From Candidatus Acetothermia bacterium (GTDB lineage: Bacteria; Bipolaricaulota; Bipolaricaulia; RBG-16-55-9), in the NCBI GenBank assembly GCA_016201405.1, contig JACQCZ010000005.1:30162-94161 (forward strand): a DNA stretch of 64,000 bases, given 5' to 3'. Position numbers and translations under genes: made by a program. The notes beneath the pieces are model-generated. The model ran no database searches. It was not told the origin of the DNA and worked only from the letters and a program-made list of their open reading frames with translations. The first letter of the stretch is position 1, and each line of letters starts with the position of its first letter. Shown piece by piece: positions 17,492-26,399 of the stretch.

Positions 17492-17659
17492 CGCCTGGGT
17501 CTCCCGCTCCGATTGGAGTCTTTTGCACATGACGGGAGTCACCCGTCCCGTAGACAAAACGGGAGAGGGGGGTCAGACTTGAGTCCTTCGATGAGAGACC
17601 GGATATATTCTACGCTAGAGCTTGAAGCACGTCATGATTCTGATTGAGGAGGGTCCAAC

Positions 17660-19000
17660 TTGATCCTAGAGGTATGGAAGAGACTGCTTGATCTTTTGAC
17701 ACGCCGGTATGTCTATCCTGTTCTGTTATTGGGGCTGAGCATTGTATTGGTCGGATGCCCGGCCTTTGTGAACCAGGCTCCGATTTCCATTGTGGAGGCT
17801 ACGCCGCAGCAAGGCGAAGCGCCGCTCAATGTGCAGTTTGATGGCTCCCACTCCTTTGATGCAGATGGCACAATCGTACTCTATGAGTGGGATTTTGATG
17901 ATGGATCACCGGAAGTCTCTGGCCAGTCTCCTTCTCACAAATTCTCTTCGGATGGAACCTTCCATGTCTTACTTACAGTTACAGATAACTTTGGCAGCAA
18001 GAATACGGGCTCCCTGGTCATCAAGGTGAGCGAATCGAAAGTCTACTTCTCTTCGGATCGCACCGGGAATGCCGAAATATTTGTCATGGATCTCAATGGA
18101 GGCAATCAGTCTGAAGTGACGAGCAATGTCAACCGAGACATCTTCCCCAGTCTTGTTCCGAATACACGCGATAAGCTGGCCTTTGCTTCCGATCGCACGA
18201 CCCCACCCTTCTTTGACATCTTCTCGGCCAATACAGATGGCTCGCTGCCATCCAATTTGACGAATCAGACCAATCACTATTCGATTGAGCCGTCCTGGTC
18301 ACCCGATGGAGAATTTCTGACATACACCACAAACCGCAACGGTGGGAACTTTGAGATTTATATTGCGGCAAAGGATGGCACACTGCTGTCCGGTGGAAAC
18401 CCGATCATCAGCGAGGCGCCCAACTGGGCGTTAGCACCCGCCTGGAAGCCAGTCTTTGTCGCAAAGACGGCCACCTCTGAGACGCATCAGCTGGCCTATG
18501 TGCGATATAACACGGGAACGACAGATAGTGACTTGATACGGGTGCAGTTCACCATTGACTTGACTACAACACCGCCCTCGATTACGACAGTCTCGACCAC
18601 CAACTTGTTGGTGGACGCTGCCAACAAAGATGGCTCGCTCGGCGGTCCGACCTTTGGGATTGCTGGCTTGCCAGGGTCATCCAGGCTCTCATGGAAGTCG
18701 GATGGCACTCGGGTGGCGTTCACGAGGCAGGTTGCCCCAGGGAATCTTGATGTCTTCACGATCGCTTCTGATGGAACATCTCTCAAGAATGTCAACGCCG
18801 AATGCTTCTCTGGAAACGCATCTCAAGCGGGCACCAATGAATTTGATCCGTACTGGATAGAGAACAACGATATTGCGTTTGTATCGGATCGAACGGGATC
18901 TGATCAGGTCTTCAAAGTAGATTGCTCCGCAGGGACGGGTCTTGTTACTCAGCTTACGACGCTGGGGACGGAGAACGTGCACCCTGCAGGACAGAAATAA
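17660..19000 (+). CDS. Lipoprotein with PKD domain and TolB-like beta-propeller
   Basis: A 446-residue predicted lipoprotein: hydrophobic stretch about 18-34 with lipobox (LVGC). One PKD domain follows (about 42-128, EWDFDDGSP). The rest carries repeated TolB/PD40 blades with the signature (F/S)SDRTGNxEIFVMDxNGG, seen again in FASDRT, SPDGEFLTYTTNRNG and VSDRTGSDQVFKV. Such propellers act as protein-binding or sensing modules at the cell surface. The TTG start at 17660 is set by GAGGAGGG at 17646-17653. The gene points away from the ECF operon, and its 3' end overlaps lnt by 47 nt. Confidence 0.75.
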   Translation: MILEVWKRLLDLLTRRYVYPVLLLGLSIVLVGCPAFVNQAPISIVEATPQQGEAPLNVQFDGSHSFDADGTIVLYEWDFDDGSPEVSGQSPSHKFSSDGTFHVLLTVTDNFGSKNTGSLVIKVSESKVYFSSDRTGNAEIFVMDLNGGNQSEVTSNVNRDIFPSLVPNTRDKLAFASDRTTPPFFDIFSANTDGSLPSNLTNQTNHYSIEPSWSPDGEFLTYTTNRNGGNFEIYIAAKDGTLLSGGNPIISEAPNWALAPAWKPVFVAKTATSETHQLAYVRYNTGTTDSDLIRVQFTIDLTTTPPSITTVSTTNLLVDAANKDGSLGGPTFGIAGLPGSSRLSWKSDGTRVAFTRQVAPGNLDVFTIASDGTSLKNVNAECFSGNASQAGTNEFDPYWIENNDIAFVSDRTGSDQVFKVDCSAGTGLVTQLTTLGTENVHPAGQK

Positions 19001-20462
19001 CGACGCTCATCAACAAAGCAATGAGCAACAGATAGATAAACCAGTCGCCAAAACGGGTGAACAGGGTCTCGCCATCAAGCAGAGAGACTCTTCCGGTAGT
19101 GATAGAGCGGTTCTCGATGGAGGACCGCTCTTGAATTTTTCCGTGCGGATCGATAATTCCAGAGATGCCCGAGTTGGCCGTCTGAACAAAATAACGCCCA
19201 TTCTCTACAGCCCGAAATACTCCTTTGGCAAAGTGCTGGTCGAGAGCCCAGCTATTCTTGAACCAGGCGTCGTTGGTGACGACTAGAATCAGTTCTGCGC
19301 CATTCCGGACAAACTCACGACTGACCTCTGGAAATATGGACTCAAAACAGATTGGCGTTGCGATGAGCCCCAACTCTGTCTTGAGAGGAAAGAAGCCTCT
19401 GCCGGGTGTGAGGAGTCCAAGGCGGCTTCCGGCTGGAATCAGAGTCGAAAGCCCCAAACTATTGAGAAGCTGAATTCCTGGGAAATACTCCGTGCTAAAG
19501 GGCACGAGCTGGACTTTGCTGTAAGTCTCTTTGGCCGGGCCATTCGGTGTAAAATAGGCGGTGCTGTTGAAAATTTCTGTGCCGCCGGAACTGGATGTGA
19601 ATGTCCCAAGCACGAGATGAGTCTGTGCAGCGCTCGTCCAGTTGCTAAAGAAATCCCGGGGCGTCGGATCTTCCAAAACAAATGCAGGTAGAGAGGACTC
19701 GGGTAATACGACTAAATCTGCTTTCTGGGGCAGAGCTTTGACCTCACCAAGGAGGTCAGTATAGATGGCTAGAAACTCATTGAGTTTTGTCGGATTGCTT
19801 CGCTCGCGCTGCCCGATATTGGGTTGAACTAAAGCAAGATTAAGGCTTGTTTCAGTAGAGACTGGTTGGTTGATTTGAGTTGAGCCCCATGCAAAAAGCC
19901 CAGCCATCATAACCAGAGCAAAAACTGGATAGGGCCATTGGCGTGCTCGTAGTCCGGTAATAATCAAATAATTGAAGAGAACGACTAGAAACGAAACGCC
20001 CCAGATTCCTGTGGCTGAAGCTACCTGGACAAATGGAAGCTGCTGAAAGAGAGCATCAGCGGCCTGCCCCCACGGGAAGCCAAAACGAGTCTGTGAGCGA
20101 ATAAACTCCAAGATCACCCAAAAGGCCGGTATAGCAACGATGAGAGCCCAGCGAGGCAGCCGGGCGCTTAGCCATGAGGCTCCTGCTCCAAATGCACCCC
20201 AGTAGAGCGCGAGATAAGCAATGAGCACAAGATATCCAGGGATGATGGCTGGGCCAGCCCATTCCCAAAGTGTGAAGAGCCAGTAGAGCAAGGCTCCAAA
20301 ATAAACGATCCCGGCAATGAAGCCAATCTTAAAGGACTCTTTGGGAGTCTTATTATGCAAAGCCCAAAAGAGGGGGATGAGAGCGATCCAGGCGAGCCAG
20401 CCGAGATTGGGCCCCGGCATGCTAACCGCAAGAAGAATTCCCGAGAGAATGGGAAGAATCAT
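18954..20462 (-). CDS. lnt: Apolipoprotein N-acyltransferase
   Basis: A 502-residue integral membrane enzyme: six or so N-terminal spans, then a periplasmic nitrilase domain. The catalytic triad is visible as Glu in VLPESSLPAF, Lys in YSKVQLVPFSTEYFPG and Cys in ATPICFESIFPEV. It transfers the third acyl chain to the amino end of lipoproteins, which fits the several lipobox proteins in this window. The ATG at 20462 overlaps the stop of the upstream gene (ATGA). The 3' end runs 47 nt into the convergent propeller gene. Confidence 0.93.
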   Translation of the reverse strand: MILPILSGILLAVSMPGPNLGWLAWIALIPLFWALHNKTPKESFKIGFIAGIVYFGALLYWLFTLWEWAGPAIIPGYLVLIAYLALYWGAFGAGASWLSARLPRWALIVAIPAFWVILEFIRSQTRFGFPWGQAADALFQQLPFVQVASATGIWGVSFLVVLFNYLIITGLRARQWPYPVFALVMMAGLFAWGSTQINQPVSTETSLNLALVQPNIGQRERSNPTKLNEFLAIYTDLLGEVKALPQKADLVVLPESSLPAFVLEDPTPRDFFSNWTSAAQTHLVLGTFTSSSGGTEIFNSTAYFTPNGPAKETYSKVQLVPFSTEYFPGIQLLNSLGLSTLIPAGSRLGLLTPGRGFFPLKTELGLIATPICFESIFPEVSREFVRNGAELILVVTNDAWFKNSWALDQHFAKGVFRAVENGRYFVQTANSGISGIIDPHGKIQERSSIENRSITTGRVSLLDGETLFTRFGDWFIYLLLIALLMSVVISVLQGARSPSPAS

Positions 20463-21046
20463 CGTATCACCAGGAGCAGCCCGCAAGCGATCAATCCAAC
20501 TCGGCCAAGCGACTCGACAAAACGAGTTTCGTCTCGAAGAAGTCTCGAAAGTGCACGGCCCATCACCCATAGAAGAAGTGAAATCACCAAGGCGATGAGC
20601 AATAGACCTGCCAAGTAGGCAATCAATTTCAGGAATCCTTCACTCTGTGTGGTAAAAGCGGTGATCCAGACTGCCGCGAAGTTAGGGCCGAAGCTTGAAA
20701 GCCCAAGACCCAAAATCCCTCCCCACAAAAATCCGGTCCAATTTGAGGTGACTCTTTGCAGTGGCAGAAACCCAGCGAGGACCAGCGATAGCATAGCAAG
20801 ATAGATGGAATAGTCGAAAAACTTGACATTGGCGCCAAACAACATAAAGAGCAGGCCCAGAACCACAATGAGCAGCAGTCCTCCGGCTAAGATCTGAGAA
20901 GAGAATGCTCTCCAATATTTCGGAAAATTTTTTGCATAAGCCAAGCCAAAAAAGAGCTGAGCGGCAATTAGCAGATAACCATTGAATTGGGTCGCGAGCG
21001 CAGCAACAGGGGCAAGGAATGCCCATTGAATCTGTGTGGTATCCAT
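20459..21046 (-). CDS. Six-span membrane protein, CcdA/DsbD-like but lacking the cysteines
   Basis: A 195-residue hydrophobic protein with about six membrane helices. The second half (GFLWGGILGLGLSSFGPNF, then a helix pair and a basic loop RLLRDETR) looks like the CcdA second repeat, where TPCxxP is normally found; here the position reads SFGPNF. Only one cysteine exists in the whole protein, near its end. It therefore cannot act as a thiol carrier and may belong to the wider LysE/CcdA superfamily. It overlaps lnt by 4 nt and follows fabG by 4 nt. The call is tentative. Confidence 0.5.
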   Translation of the reverse strand: MDTTQIQWAFLAPVAALATQFNGYLLIAAQLFFGLAYAKNFPKYWRAFSSQILAGGLLLIVVLGLLFMLFGANVKFFDYSIYLAMLSLVLAGFLPLQRVTSNWTGFLWGGILGLGLSSFGPNFAAVWITAFTTQSEGFLKLIAYLAGLLLIALVISLLLWVMGRALSRLLRDETRFVESLGRVGLIACGLLLVIR

Positions 21047-21050
21047 GGGC

Positions 21051-21794
21051 TTATCTCATGTAGATTCCGCCATTGACATTGATTGTCTCGCCGGTGATAT
21101 ACCTGGCTCGCTCAGAGCAAAGAAATGCGATGACGTCTGCAATCTCCCCCGCCTCGGCGACGTGCCTCAGCGGAATCTTGGCGCGAATCTGGTCTCCTTT
21201 TTCAATCAGAGATTTTTTGTTCATATCCGTTGCCGTGTAACCCGGAGAGATGGCGTTTACTGTGATTTTTGGCGCAAGCTCCAGTGCGAGAGATTTTGTC
21301 AATCCGATTAGACCAGCTTTTGCGGAGGCATAGTGCGCGCCGTGCTCCGATCCGGTCATTGCCCGGAGTGAGGCGACATTGACAATTCTTCCCCAGCTGC
21401 TCTTTTTCAAGTGCGGCAGAGCAGATTTTGAGCAGTAAAATGCAGCATTCAGCGTCACCGCGATCATCTTGTGCCACTCAGCGACCTCAAGCACATCTAG
21501 CTTGCCATGCGAAGTGTATCCCGCGTTGTTGACCAGAATATTCAAGCCGCCCAGTCTGTTTACAGTCTGTTCAATCAAAGACTCTACTTGTCTAAAATCT
21601 GAGACATCAGCTTGGATCGAAACTGCGCTTTGGCCTAACGCTTTGATCTTTTTCACGACGAAAGTGGCTTGATCAGCATTGGATAAATAATTGATGGCAA
21701 TATCGCAGCCCTGCTCAGCCAGCTTGATGGCAGTTGCAGCTCCAATCCCTCGGCTTGAGCCAGTCACCAACGCAACCCTCTTTATCGCAGGCAT
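21051..21794 (-). CDS. fabG: 3-oxoacyl-ACP reductase-like short-chain dehydrogenase (FabG family)
   Basis: A 247-residue SDR of standard length. The NAD(P)-binding TGSSRGIG motif is at about 11-18, NNAG follows, and the catalytic Ser/Tyr/Lys are in VASLRAM and HYASAKAGLIG. The C-terminal GETINVNGGIYMR is typical of FabG. It would reduce 3-oxoacyl thioesters in fatty-acid or related synthesis; there is no other fab gene here, so a different oxo-substrate is possible. It is the first gene of the leftward unit with the CcdA-like gene and lnt. The ATG at 21794 has no ribosome binding site and a promoter 8 nt upstream. Confidence 0.82.
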   Translation of the reverse strand: MPAIKRVALVTGSSRGIGAATAIKLAEQGCDIAINYLSNADQATFVVKKIKALGQSAVSIQADVSDFRQVESLIEQTVNRLGGLNILVNNAGYTSHGKLDVLEVAEWHKMIAVTLNAAFYCSKSALPHLKKSSWGRIVNVASLRAMTGSEHGAHYASAKAGLIGLTKSLALELAPKITVNAISPGYTATDMNKKSLIEKGDQIRAKIPLRHVAEAGEIADVIAFLCSERARYITGETINVNGGIYMR

Positions 21795-21802
21795 GGAGAA
21801 TT

Positions 21803-21831
21803 ATCGTACGAATGCAACAAACAAAGAGCAA
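21803..21831 (-). promoter_or_regulatory. Leaderless-type promoter of fabG
   Basis: On the minus strand TTGCTC (21831-21826), 17 nt, TACGAT (21808-21803), then 8 nt to the ATG at 21794. Transcription should start at or within a few bases of the start codon. Confidence 0.6.
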
Positions 21832-21944
21832 GCGAGTTTTGTCATTGGCTCTGGTGCTCGTGATTTATTTAGAATGGCAGGTTGCTAGAATCCTGCATTC
21901 GCAGGAGTGGTGGCTGATAAATTGAAGAACTTCGAGGAGGGTTT

Positions 21945-23315
21945 GTGACCACTGCCATGAAGATCAATTGGAAAGAGTGCGGGAAAGAAGCGACCCAGAT
22001 TCTCTGCGATCTGCTCAAATTCGATACGACAAATCCGCCTGGCAACGAGCAAATTGCTGCTGATTATTTGCAAGAGTTCTTCCAAAGAGAGGGAATTGCG
22101 ACTGAGATTTTGGAAAAGGAGCCAGGCCGCAGCAACATCTTAGCTCGCTTGAAGGGCTCACGCCCTGGACCAAGACTGATGCTGCTCTCTCACACGGCTG
22201 TCGTTCCTGCTACAAATCCCAAGGAATGGGTACATCCTCCCTTCAGTGGCAAAGTAGCCGGTGGCTTTATCTGGGGGCGTGGCGCGCTCGATATGAAATC
22301 GATGACGGCAACTGAAGCCGTTGCATTCGCGCTTTTCAAACGCCTCCATCTCGATTTTGCTGGCGAGTTGCTTTATCTGGCTGTAGCTGACGAAGAGAAG
22401 GGTGCAATCTATGGTGCAAGCTGGCTAGCAGAGAAACACAAGGAGAAGATTTATGCCGATTTGGTGATCAATGAGGGCGGCGGCATGCCCCTTCAAATTG
22501 GCAGCAAGACCTTCTATACCATTGAGACTATGGAGAAGGGACTCTGGTGGGTGAAGGTCAGAATCAAGGGAACTGCAGGACATGCCTCGGTCCCGCACGA
22601 TGACAACCCTTTGGTCAAGGCGGCCAGGTTCATTGATAAGATGGCCAGTCACAAATTTCCCAAGATTGTCTCGCCCTCCGTTCGTGCTCTATTTGAGTCG
22701 ATTGGAGATGCACTGGGTGGAGGGCGCAAGCTTGTCGAGCTGATGCTCTCGGATAAGGAGGCCGATCTTGATCTGAGACAGGTCTTTGCTGGGACTCCGA
22801 TCAATCCATTTTTAGTCAATGCCAGCATTCGCACAACCTGCTCTCCCACGATGTTGACGGCGGGCCTCAAAGAGAATGTCATTCCGGATGCCTGTGAGTT
22901 TGTTCTTGACTTCCGGCTTGTCCCAGGCTACTCCACGGATCAGGTCCGCAAGGTGATCGAGACATACGCCAAAGAGCTGAACATCAAGATTGAAGTGGAG
23001 ACGTTGCAATTTCACGAGGCATCTGAATCTTCCAAAGATACGGAGTTTTTCAAGATCATTGAAGAGACGATTCATCAGGAGATTCCGGGCGTCGGCGTGG
23101 TTCCGCTCTTGATGACAGGGGCGACGGACTCCCGCTTTATGCGCGAGCTTGGCTCGGTGGCCTATGGCTTTAGCCCGCTCACGACCAAGATGAGCATGAT
23201 GGACCGTGCCAGACTGATTCACAACGACAACGAGCGGATTGACGTCGATAGCATGGAGTTGGGCGTTCGTATGCTCACCAAAATTGCAATGAAAGTGCTA
23301 AAGGTCAAAGTCTAA
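21945..23315 (+). CDS. M20-family metallopeptidase-like protein with an altered HxD motif
   Basis: A 456-residue M20/ArgE/DapE-type protein with all main blocks: GRGALDMKS (bridging Asp), VADEEKGAIYG (catalytic and ligand Glu), the GTAGHASVPH dimerisation-domain motif, and TGATDSRF. The first block reads LLSHTAVVPA where the family has HxD, so the Asp that orients the zinc-binding His is Ala (GCT codon). It may act as a hydrolase of N-acyl amino acids or dipeptides, or be impaired. The GTG at 21945 follows GAGGAGGG closely; ATG 21957 is an alternative. It is the first gene of a rightward set. Confidence 0.8.
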   Translation: MTTAMKINWKECGKEATQILCDLLKFDTTNPPGNEQIAADYLQEFFQREGIATEILEKEPGRSNILARLKGSRPGPRLMLLSHTAVVPATNPKEWVHPPFSGKVAGGFIWGRGALDMKSMTATEAVAFALFKRLHLDFAGELLYLAVADEEKGAIYGASWLAEKHKEKIYADLVINEGGGMPLQIGSKTFYTIETMEKGLWWVKVRIKGTAGHASVPHDDNPLVKAARFIDKMASHKFPKIVSPSVRALFESIGDALGGGRKLVELMLSDKEADLDLRQVFAGTPINPFLVNASIRTTCSPTMLTAGLKENVIPDACEFVLDFRLVPGYSTDQVRKVIETYAKELNIKIEVETLQFHEASESSKDTEFFKIIEETIHQEIPGVGVVPLLMTGATDSRFMRELGSVAYGFSPLTTKMSMMDRARLIHNDNERIDVDSMELGVRMLTKIAMKVLKVKV

Positions 23316-23316
23316 G

Positions 23317-24027
23317 ATGTCTTATCAGAAATCAGCAAAGATCTACGATGCAGTCTATGCAGCGATCGGGAAAGACTATTTAAAAGAGTCTCAACGCGTT
23401 CGCGAGTTGATTGAGCAGTACAAGAGATCCTCTGGTAACTCGCTACTAGACGTGGCCTGCGGCACGGGCAAACACCTCACTCATCTCAAAGAGTGGTACA
23501 AGGCTGAAGGGCTCGATCTCGAAGAGAATATGATTGCGATTGCCAAAGAGCGACTTCCGGGAATTCCCTTCCACCACGGGGACATGATTGAGTTTGATTT
23601 GGGTAAACAGTTTGATGCAATTGTCTTCTTATTTAGCTCGATTGGCTATGCAAAGACTCCACGAAAGCTGAACAAGGCGATCTCCAATATGGCCAAGCAC
23701 CTGCACTTCGGTGGAGTCTCGATTATTGAGCCCTGGTTCAAGCCTGAAGATTGGAAGCCAGGCAGCGTCCATGCCATCTTTGTGAATGAGCCTGAACTGA
23801 AGGTGGCGCGTATGAATGTGAGCGGTCGTGAAGGAATTCTGGCGATCATGGATATGCACTACGAAGTAGGCTCACCGGAAGGTGTTGAGCATTTCAGAGA
23901 GATGCACAAGATGGGACTCTTCACGCATGATGAATATCTCAACGCCTTTCGCAAGGCCAGCCTCGAAGTATCTTATGACGCTGAAGGTCTCATGAACCGA
24001 GGCTTGTATATCGGAGTGAAGCCATGA
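23317..24027 (+). CDS. Class I SAM-dependent methyltransferase
   Basis: A 236-residue protein. Motif I is LLDVACGTGKHL (about 43-54), the acidic end of strand 2 is GLDLEENM, and the later strand is FDAIVFLFSSIGY. The layout matches small N-methyltransferases of the dTDP-aminosugar (DesVI/TylM1-like) kind, but no sugar pathway is nearby and the substrate is unknown. It starts 1 nt after the M20 gene, so translation is probably coupled. Confidence 0.8.
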   Translation: MSYQKSAKIYDAVYAAIGKDYLKESQRVRELIEQYKRSSGNSLLDVACGTGKHLTHLKEWYKAEGLDLEENMIAIAKERLPGIPFHHGDMIEFDLGKQFDAIVFLFSSIGYAKTPRKLNKAISNMAKHLHFGGVSIIEPWFKPEDWKPGSVHAIFVNEPELKVARMNVSGREGILAIMDMHYEVGSPEGVEHFREMHKMGLFTHDEYLNAFRKASLEVSYDAEGLMNRGLYIGVKP

Positions 24028-24052
24028 GTTATAATTGAAGGGGTGATCGACG

Positions 24053-24280
24053 ATGTCTGTGCGAGTCTATCGATCTTTGTCAGAGGCTGAAGCGGGAATC
24101 GTGGAATCCCTATTGAGAGCAAACAGCTTTCATCCCGAGGATATCCTGCAAAGTGTTCATGCATTTCTTGGTGGGATTGATCCAAATTACTACGTTGAAG
24201 TGCCTGAGCATGAGGCTCAAGGTGCCAGGGAGCTTCTGAAAACATTCAAAGTTGAAAATGTCATGGAATCGGACGATTAA
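24053..24280 (+). CDS. DUF2007-family small protein
   Basis: A 75-residue protein with the DUF2007 pattern: a strand (VRVYRSLSEAEAGIVESLL), a variable loop, then YYVEVPEHEAQGARELL, as in a ferredoxin-like putative signal-transducing domain. Function unknown. A GAAGGGG ribosome binding site precedes the ATG at 24053. Its end overlaps the next gene by 23 nt. Confidence 0.75.
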   Translation: MSVRVYRSLSEAEAGIVESLLRANSFHPEDILQSVHAFLGGIDPNYYVEVPEHEAQGARELLKTFKVENVMESDD

Positions 24281-24611
24281 GCACGAAGCGACTGGTGCAT
24301 ACAAGCGAATTTGGGCAGTCATCAAGAAGATTCCCCAGGGCCGCGTTGCCACTTATGGGCAAATTGCATTTCTCGCAGGGCTCCCCCATCACGCTCGTCA
24401 AGTCGGGTATGCATTGAACGCCCTACCTGATGAGAGCAATCTTCCTTGGCATCGGGTCATCAACTCTCAAGGCAAGGTCAGTCTGCGAGCTGAGCCCGGC
24501 TGTGAGAAGATTCAGCAAAGATTGTTAGAAGAAGAGGGCGTAATTTTTGACTTGAATAGCAGAGTATCACTGGAAAGATTTCAGTGGAATCCGCGAGTTC
24601 TTAAGCTCTAA
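24258..24611 (+). CDS. Alkyltransferase-like protein (ATL, MGMT homologue without the cysteine)
   Basis: A 117-residue protein with the methylguanine-DNA methyltransferase DNA-binding fold (GRVATYGQIAFLAGLPHHARQVGYAL). The active-site PCHR motif is replaced by PWHRVINSQG, the hallmark of alkyltransferase-like proteins. These bind O6-alkylguanine without repairing it and hand it to nucleotide excision repair. The ATG at 24258 lies inside the DUF2007 gene; TTG 24252 is an alternative. Confidence 0.88.
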   Translation: MSWNRTIKHEATGAYKRIWAVIKKIPQGRVATYGQIAFLAGLPHHARQVGYALNALPDESNLPWHRVINSQGKVSLRAEPGCEKIQQRLLEEEGVIFDLNSRVSLERFQWNPRVLKL

Positions 24612-24719
24612 TTGGGTGTTCCATTTCGATTTTCGTCACGCGTATCTTCTGATTCGAAAATTTATGAAATTCTTCGCCTGATTCTCTAAACTTCATCCGT
24701 TTCCAAAGTGAGGTCTGCG

Positions 24720-25097
24720 ATGGAGATCGTCCGACTTGATCATATTCAGCTTGCCATGCCTGCGAGTGAAGAGGCCAAGGCCCGCACTTTTTATGGAGAG
24801 CTGTTGGGATTGACAGAGATACCAAAGCCCGCTCCGCTTGCAAAGCGTGGCGGCTGCTGGTTCCAAGGTGCTGGTTTTCAGGTTCATCTTGGAATTGAAG
24901 AGGATTTCAGACCAGCCAAGAAAGCGCATCCGGCATTTGCTGTCTCTGATCTGGAAGAGTTGAGGAAAAACCTGGAACGTGCGGGCATTGAGATTTGGAT
25001 TGATCCAGCCACACCAGACACCAAGCGCTTCCATGCTTTCGATCTCTTTGGTAACCGCCTCGAATTCATTCAAGATGGAGATAGATTATTTGCATGA
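24720..25097 (+). CDS. VOC/glyoxalase-family protein
   Basis: A 125-residue protein with a two-module VOC fold: LDHIQLAMPASEEAKARTFYGELLGL at the start and FDLFGNRLEFIQ at the end. His at the first metal position (LDHI) and Glu at the last (RLEF) are present. The substrate cannot be told. A GTGAGG site precedes the ATG at 24720. The 3' end overlaps the MFS gene by 4 nt, which suggests joint expression. Confidence 0.8.
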   Translation: MEIVRLDHIQLAMPASEEAKARTFYGELLGLTEIPKPAPLAKRGGCWFQGAGFQVHLGIEEDFRPAKKAHPAFAVSDLEELRKNLERAGIEIWIDPATPDTKRFHAFDLFGNRLEFIQDGDRLFA

Positions 25098-26353
25098 TCC
25101 CCAAAAGATTGCGGGAGGCACTTCAGACTCCCTGGAGACGCACAGTCTATATCATCTTCTTTGCTCAATTGATGACCTCTGTGGGCTTCTCCAGCATCTT
25201 TCCATTTCTGCCTCATTATGTGCGCGAGCTTGGCTCAAGTAGCGGCCTCAGTGTTGAGCTCCTTTCAGCGCTCGTCTACTCCCTTCAGGCCTTTACGATG
25301 ATGATCGCCTCTCCTTTCTGGGGAGCCTTTGCCGACCGCTACGGGCGCAAGATTATGGTCTTGCGAGCGATGTTCGGGGGCACAATTGTTCTGGCGTTGA
25401 TGGCGTTTGTCCGCTCTGCAGAAGAATTGATCTTCATGCGGGCTGTTCAGGGTATCGTGACCGGAACGATCTCAGCGGCGAACGCGCTGGTTGCTGCGGA
25501 GACGCCCCGTGATCGCATCGGCTATGCCATGGGGCTGATGCAAGTTGGGCAGGCAGGAGGAGTGGCCTTGGGGCCTGTCATCGGCGGTGTCATGGCTGAC
25601 CTGATTGGGTATCGGGGAGTCTTCTACTTTACGGCGATGCTGCTGCTAATCTCAGGAATCTTAGTGTTCTATGGTGTCAAAGAGAACGTCGCGGTTGAGC
25701 CAGAAGATAAAGAGATGCGACAAGGAATATTTGAGAGATGGAAGAGCCTCCTCCAGACGCCAGGCGTGCTGATGACATACAGCTTGCGCTTTAGCACACG
25801 GCTGGGGCATCTCATGGTGCTCCCCATGATCCCGCTCTTTCTCGCTGTGCTCACCCCTGATAATGAGTATCTGAACACACTCACCGGGTTGGTGATAGGC
25901 TCAGCCTTCATCACGAACGCGATTGCTTCTGTTTATCTAGGGAGATTGAGCGACAAGATTGGGTCACTCAAAATTCTGATTGTGAGCGCTATTGTTGCGG
26001 GTCTTCTTTACATCCCTCAAGCCTTTGTCACATCAGGGTGGCAGCTCGTCCTCTTCCAGGCTCTCTTTGGGATTACATTGGGTGGAATGACTCCGGCGCT
26101 TAGCGCACTGCTTGCGCGCTATTCGCGGGTGGGGCAGGAGGGCGTGGCCTATGGGCTCGACAACTCCATCGTTTCAGGAGCCAGAACTATTGCTCCACTC
26201 ATTGGAGCGGGCGTGGCTCTCACATTGGGTCTGCGAGCCACATTCATCGTTACTGCAATAACCTTCTTCTTATCTGCGCTTCTGGCCATACGACTCTTTC
26301 CTGCTCTACCCACAAGAAATTCGAGCGAAGAGGCGCAAGCTTCCAAATCATAA
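25094..26353 (+). CDS. MFS transporter, drug/metabolite exporter type
   Basis: A 419-residue protein with about 12 membrane spans. Motif A is clear (GAFADRYGRKIM), and a second copy, GRLSDKIGSLK, follows in the second half. The motif C-like VGQAGGVALGPVIGG is typical of antiporters of the multidrug-efflux group. Overlap with the VOC gene links it to that protein, perhaps for detoxification; this is inference. Confidence 0.82.
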   Translation: MIPKRLREALQTPWRRTVYIIFFAQLMTSVGFSSIFPFLPHYVRELGSSSGLSVELLSALVYSLQAFTMMIASPFWGAFADRYGRKIMVLRAMFGGTIVLALMAFVRSAEELIFMRAVQGIVTGTISAANALVAAETPRDRIGYAMGLMQVGQAGGVALGPVIGGVMADLIGYRGVFYFTAMLLLISGILVFYGVKENVAVEPEDKEMRQGIFERWKSLLQTPGVLMTYSLRFSTRLGHLMVLPMIPLFLAVLTPDNEYLNTLTGLVIGSAFITNAIASVYLGRLSDKIGSLKILIVSAIVAGLLYIPQAFVTSGWQLVLFQALFGITLGGMTPALSALLARYSRVGQEGVAYGLDNSIVSGARTIAPLIGAGVALTLGLRATFIVTAITFFLSALLAIRLFPALPTRNSSEEAQASKS

Positions 26354-26399
26354 CTTGTCTAACACTGTGCTTGCCTGCTACCCTTCGCAGTATTGAATT

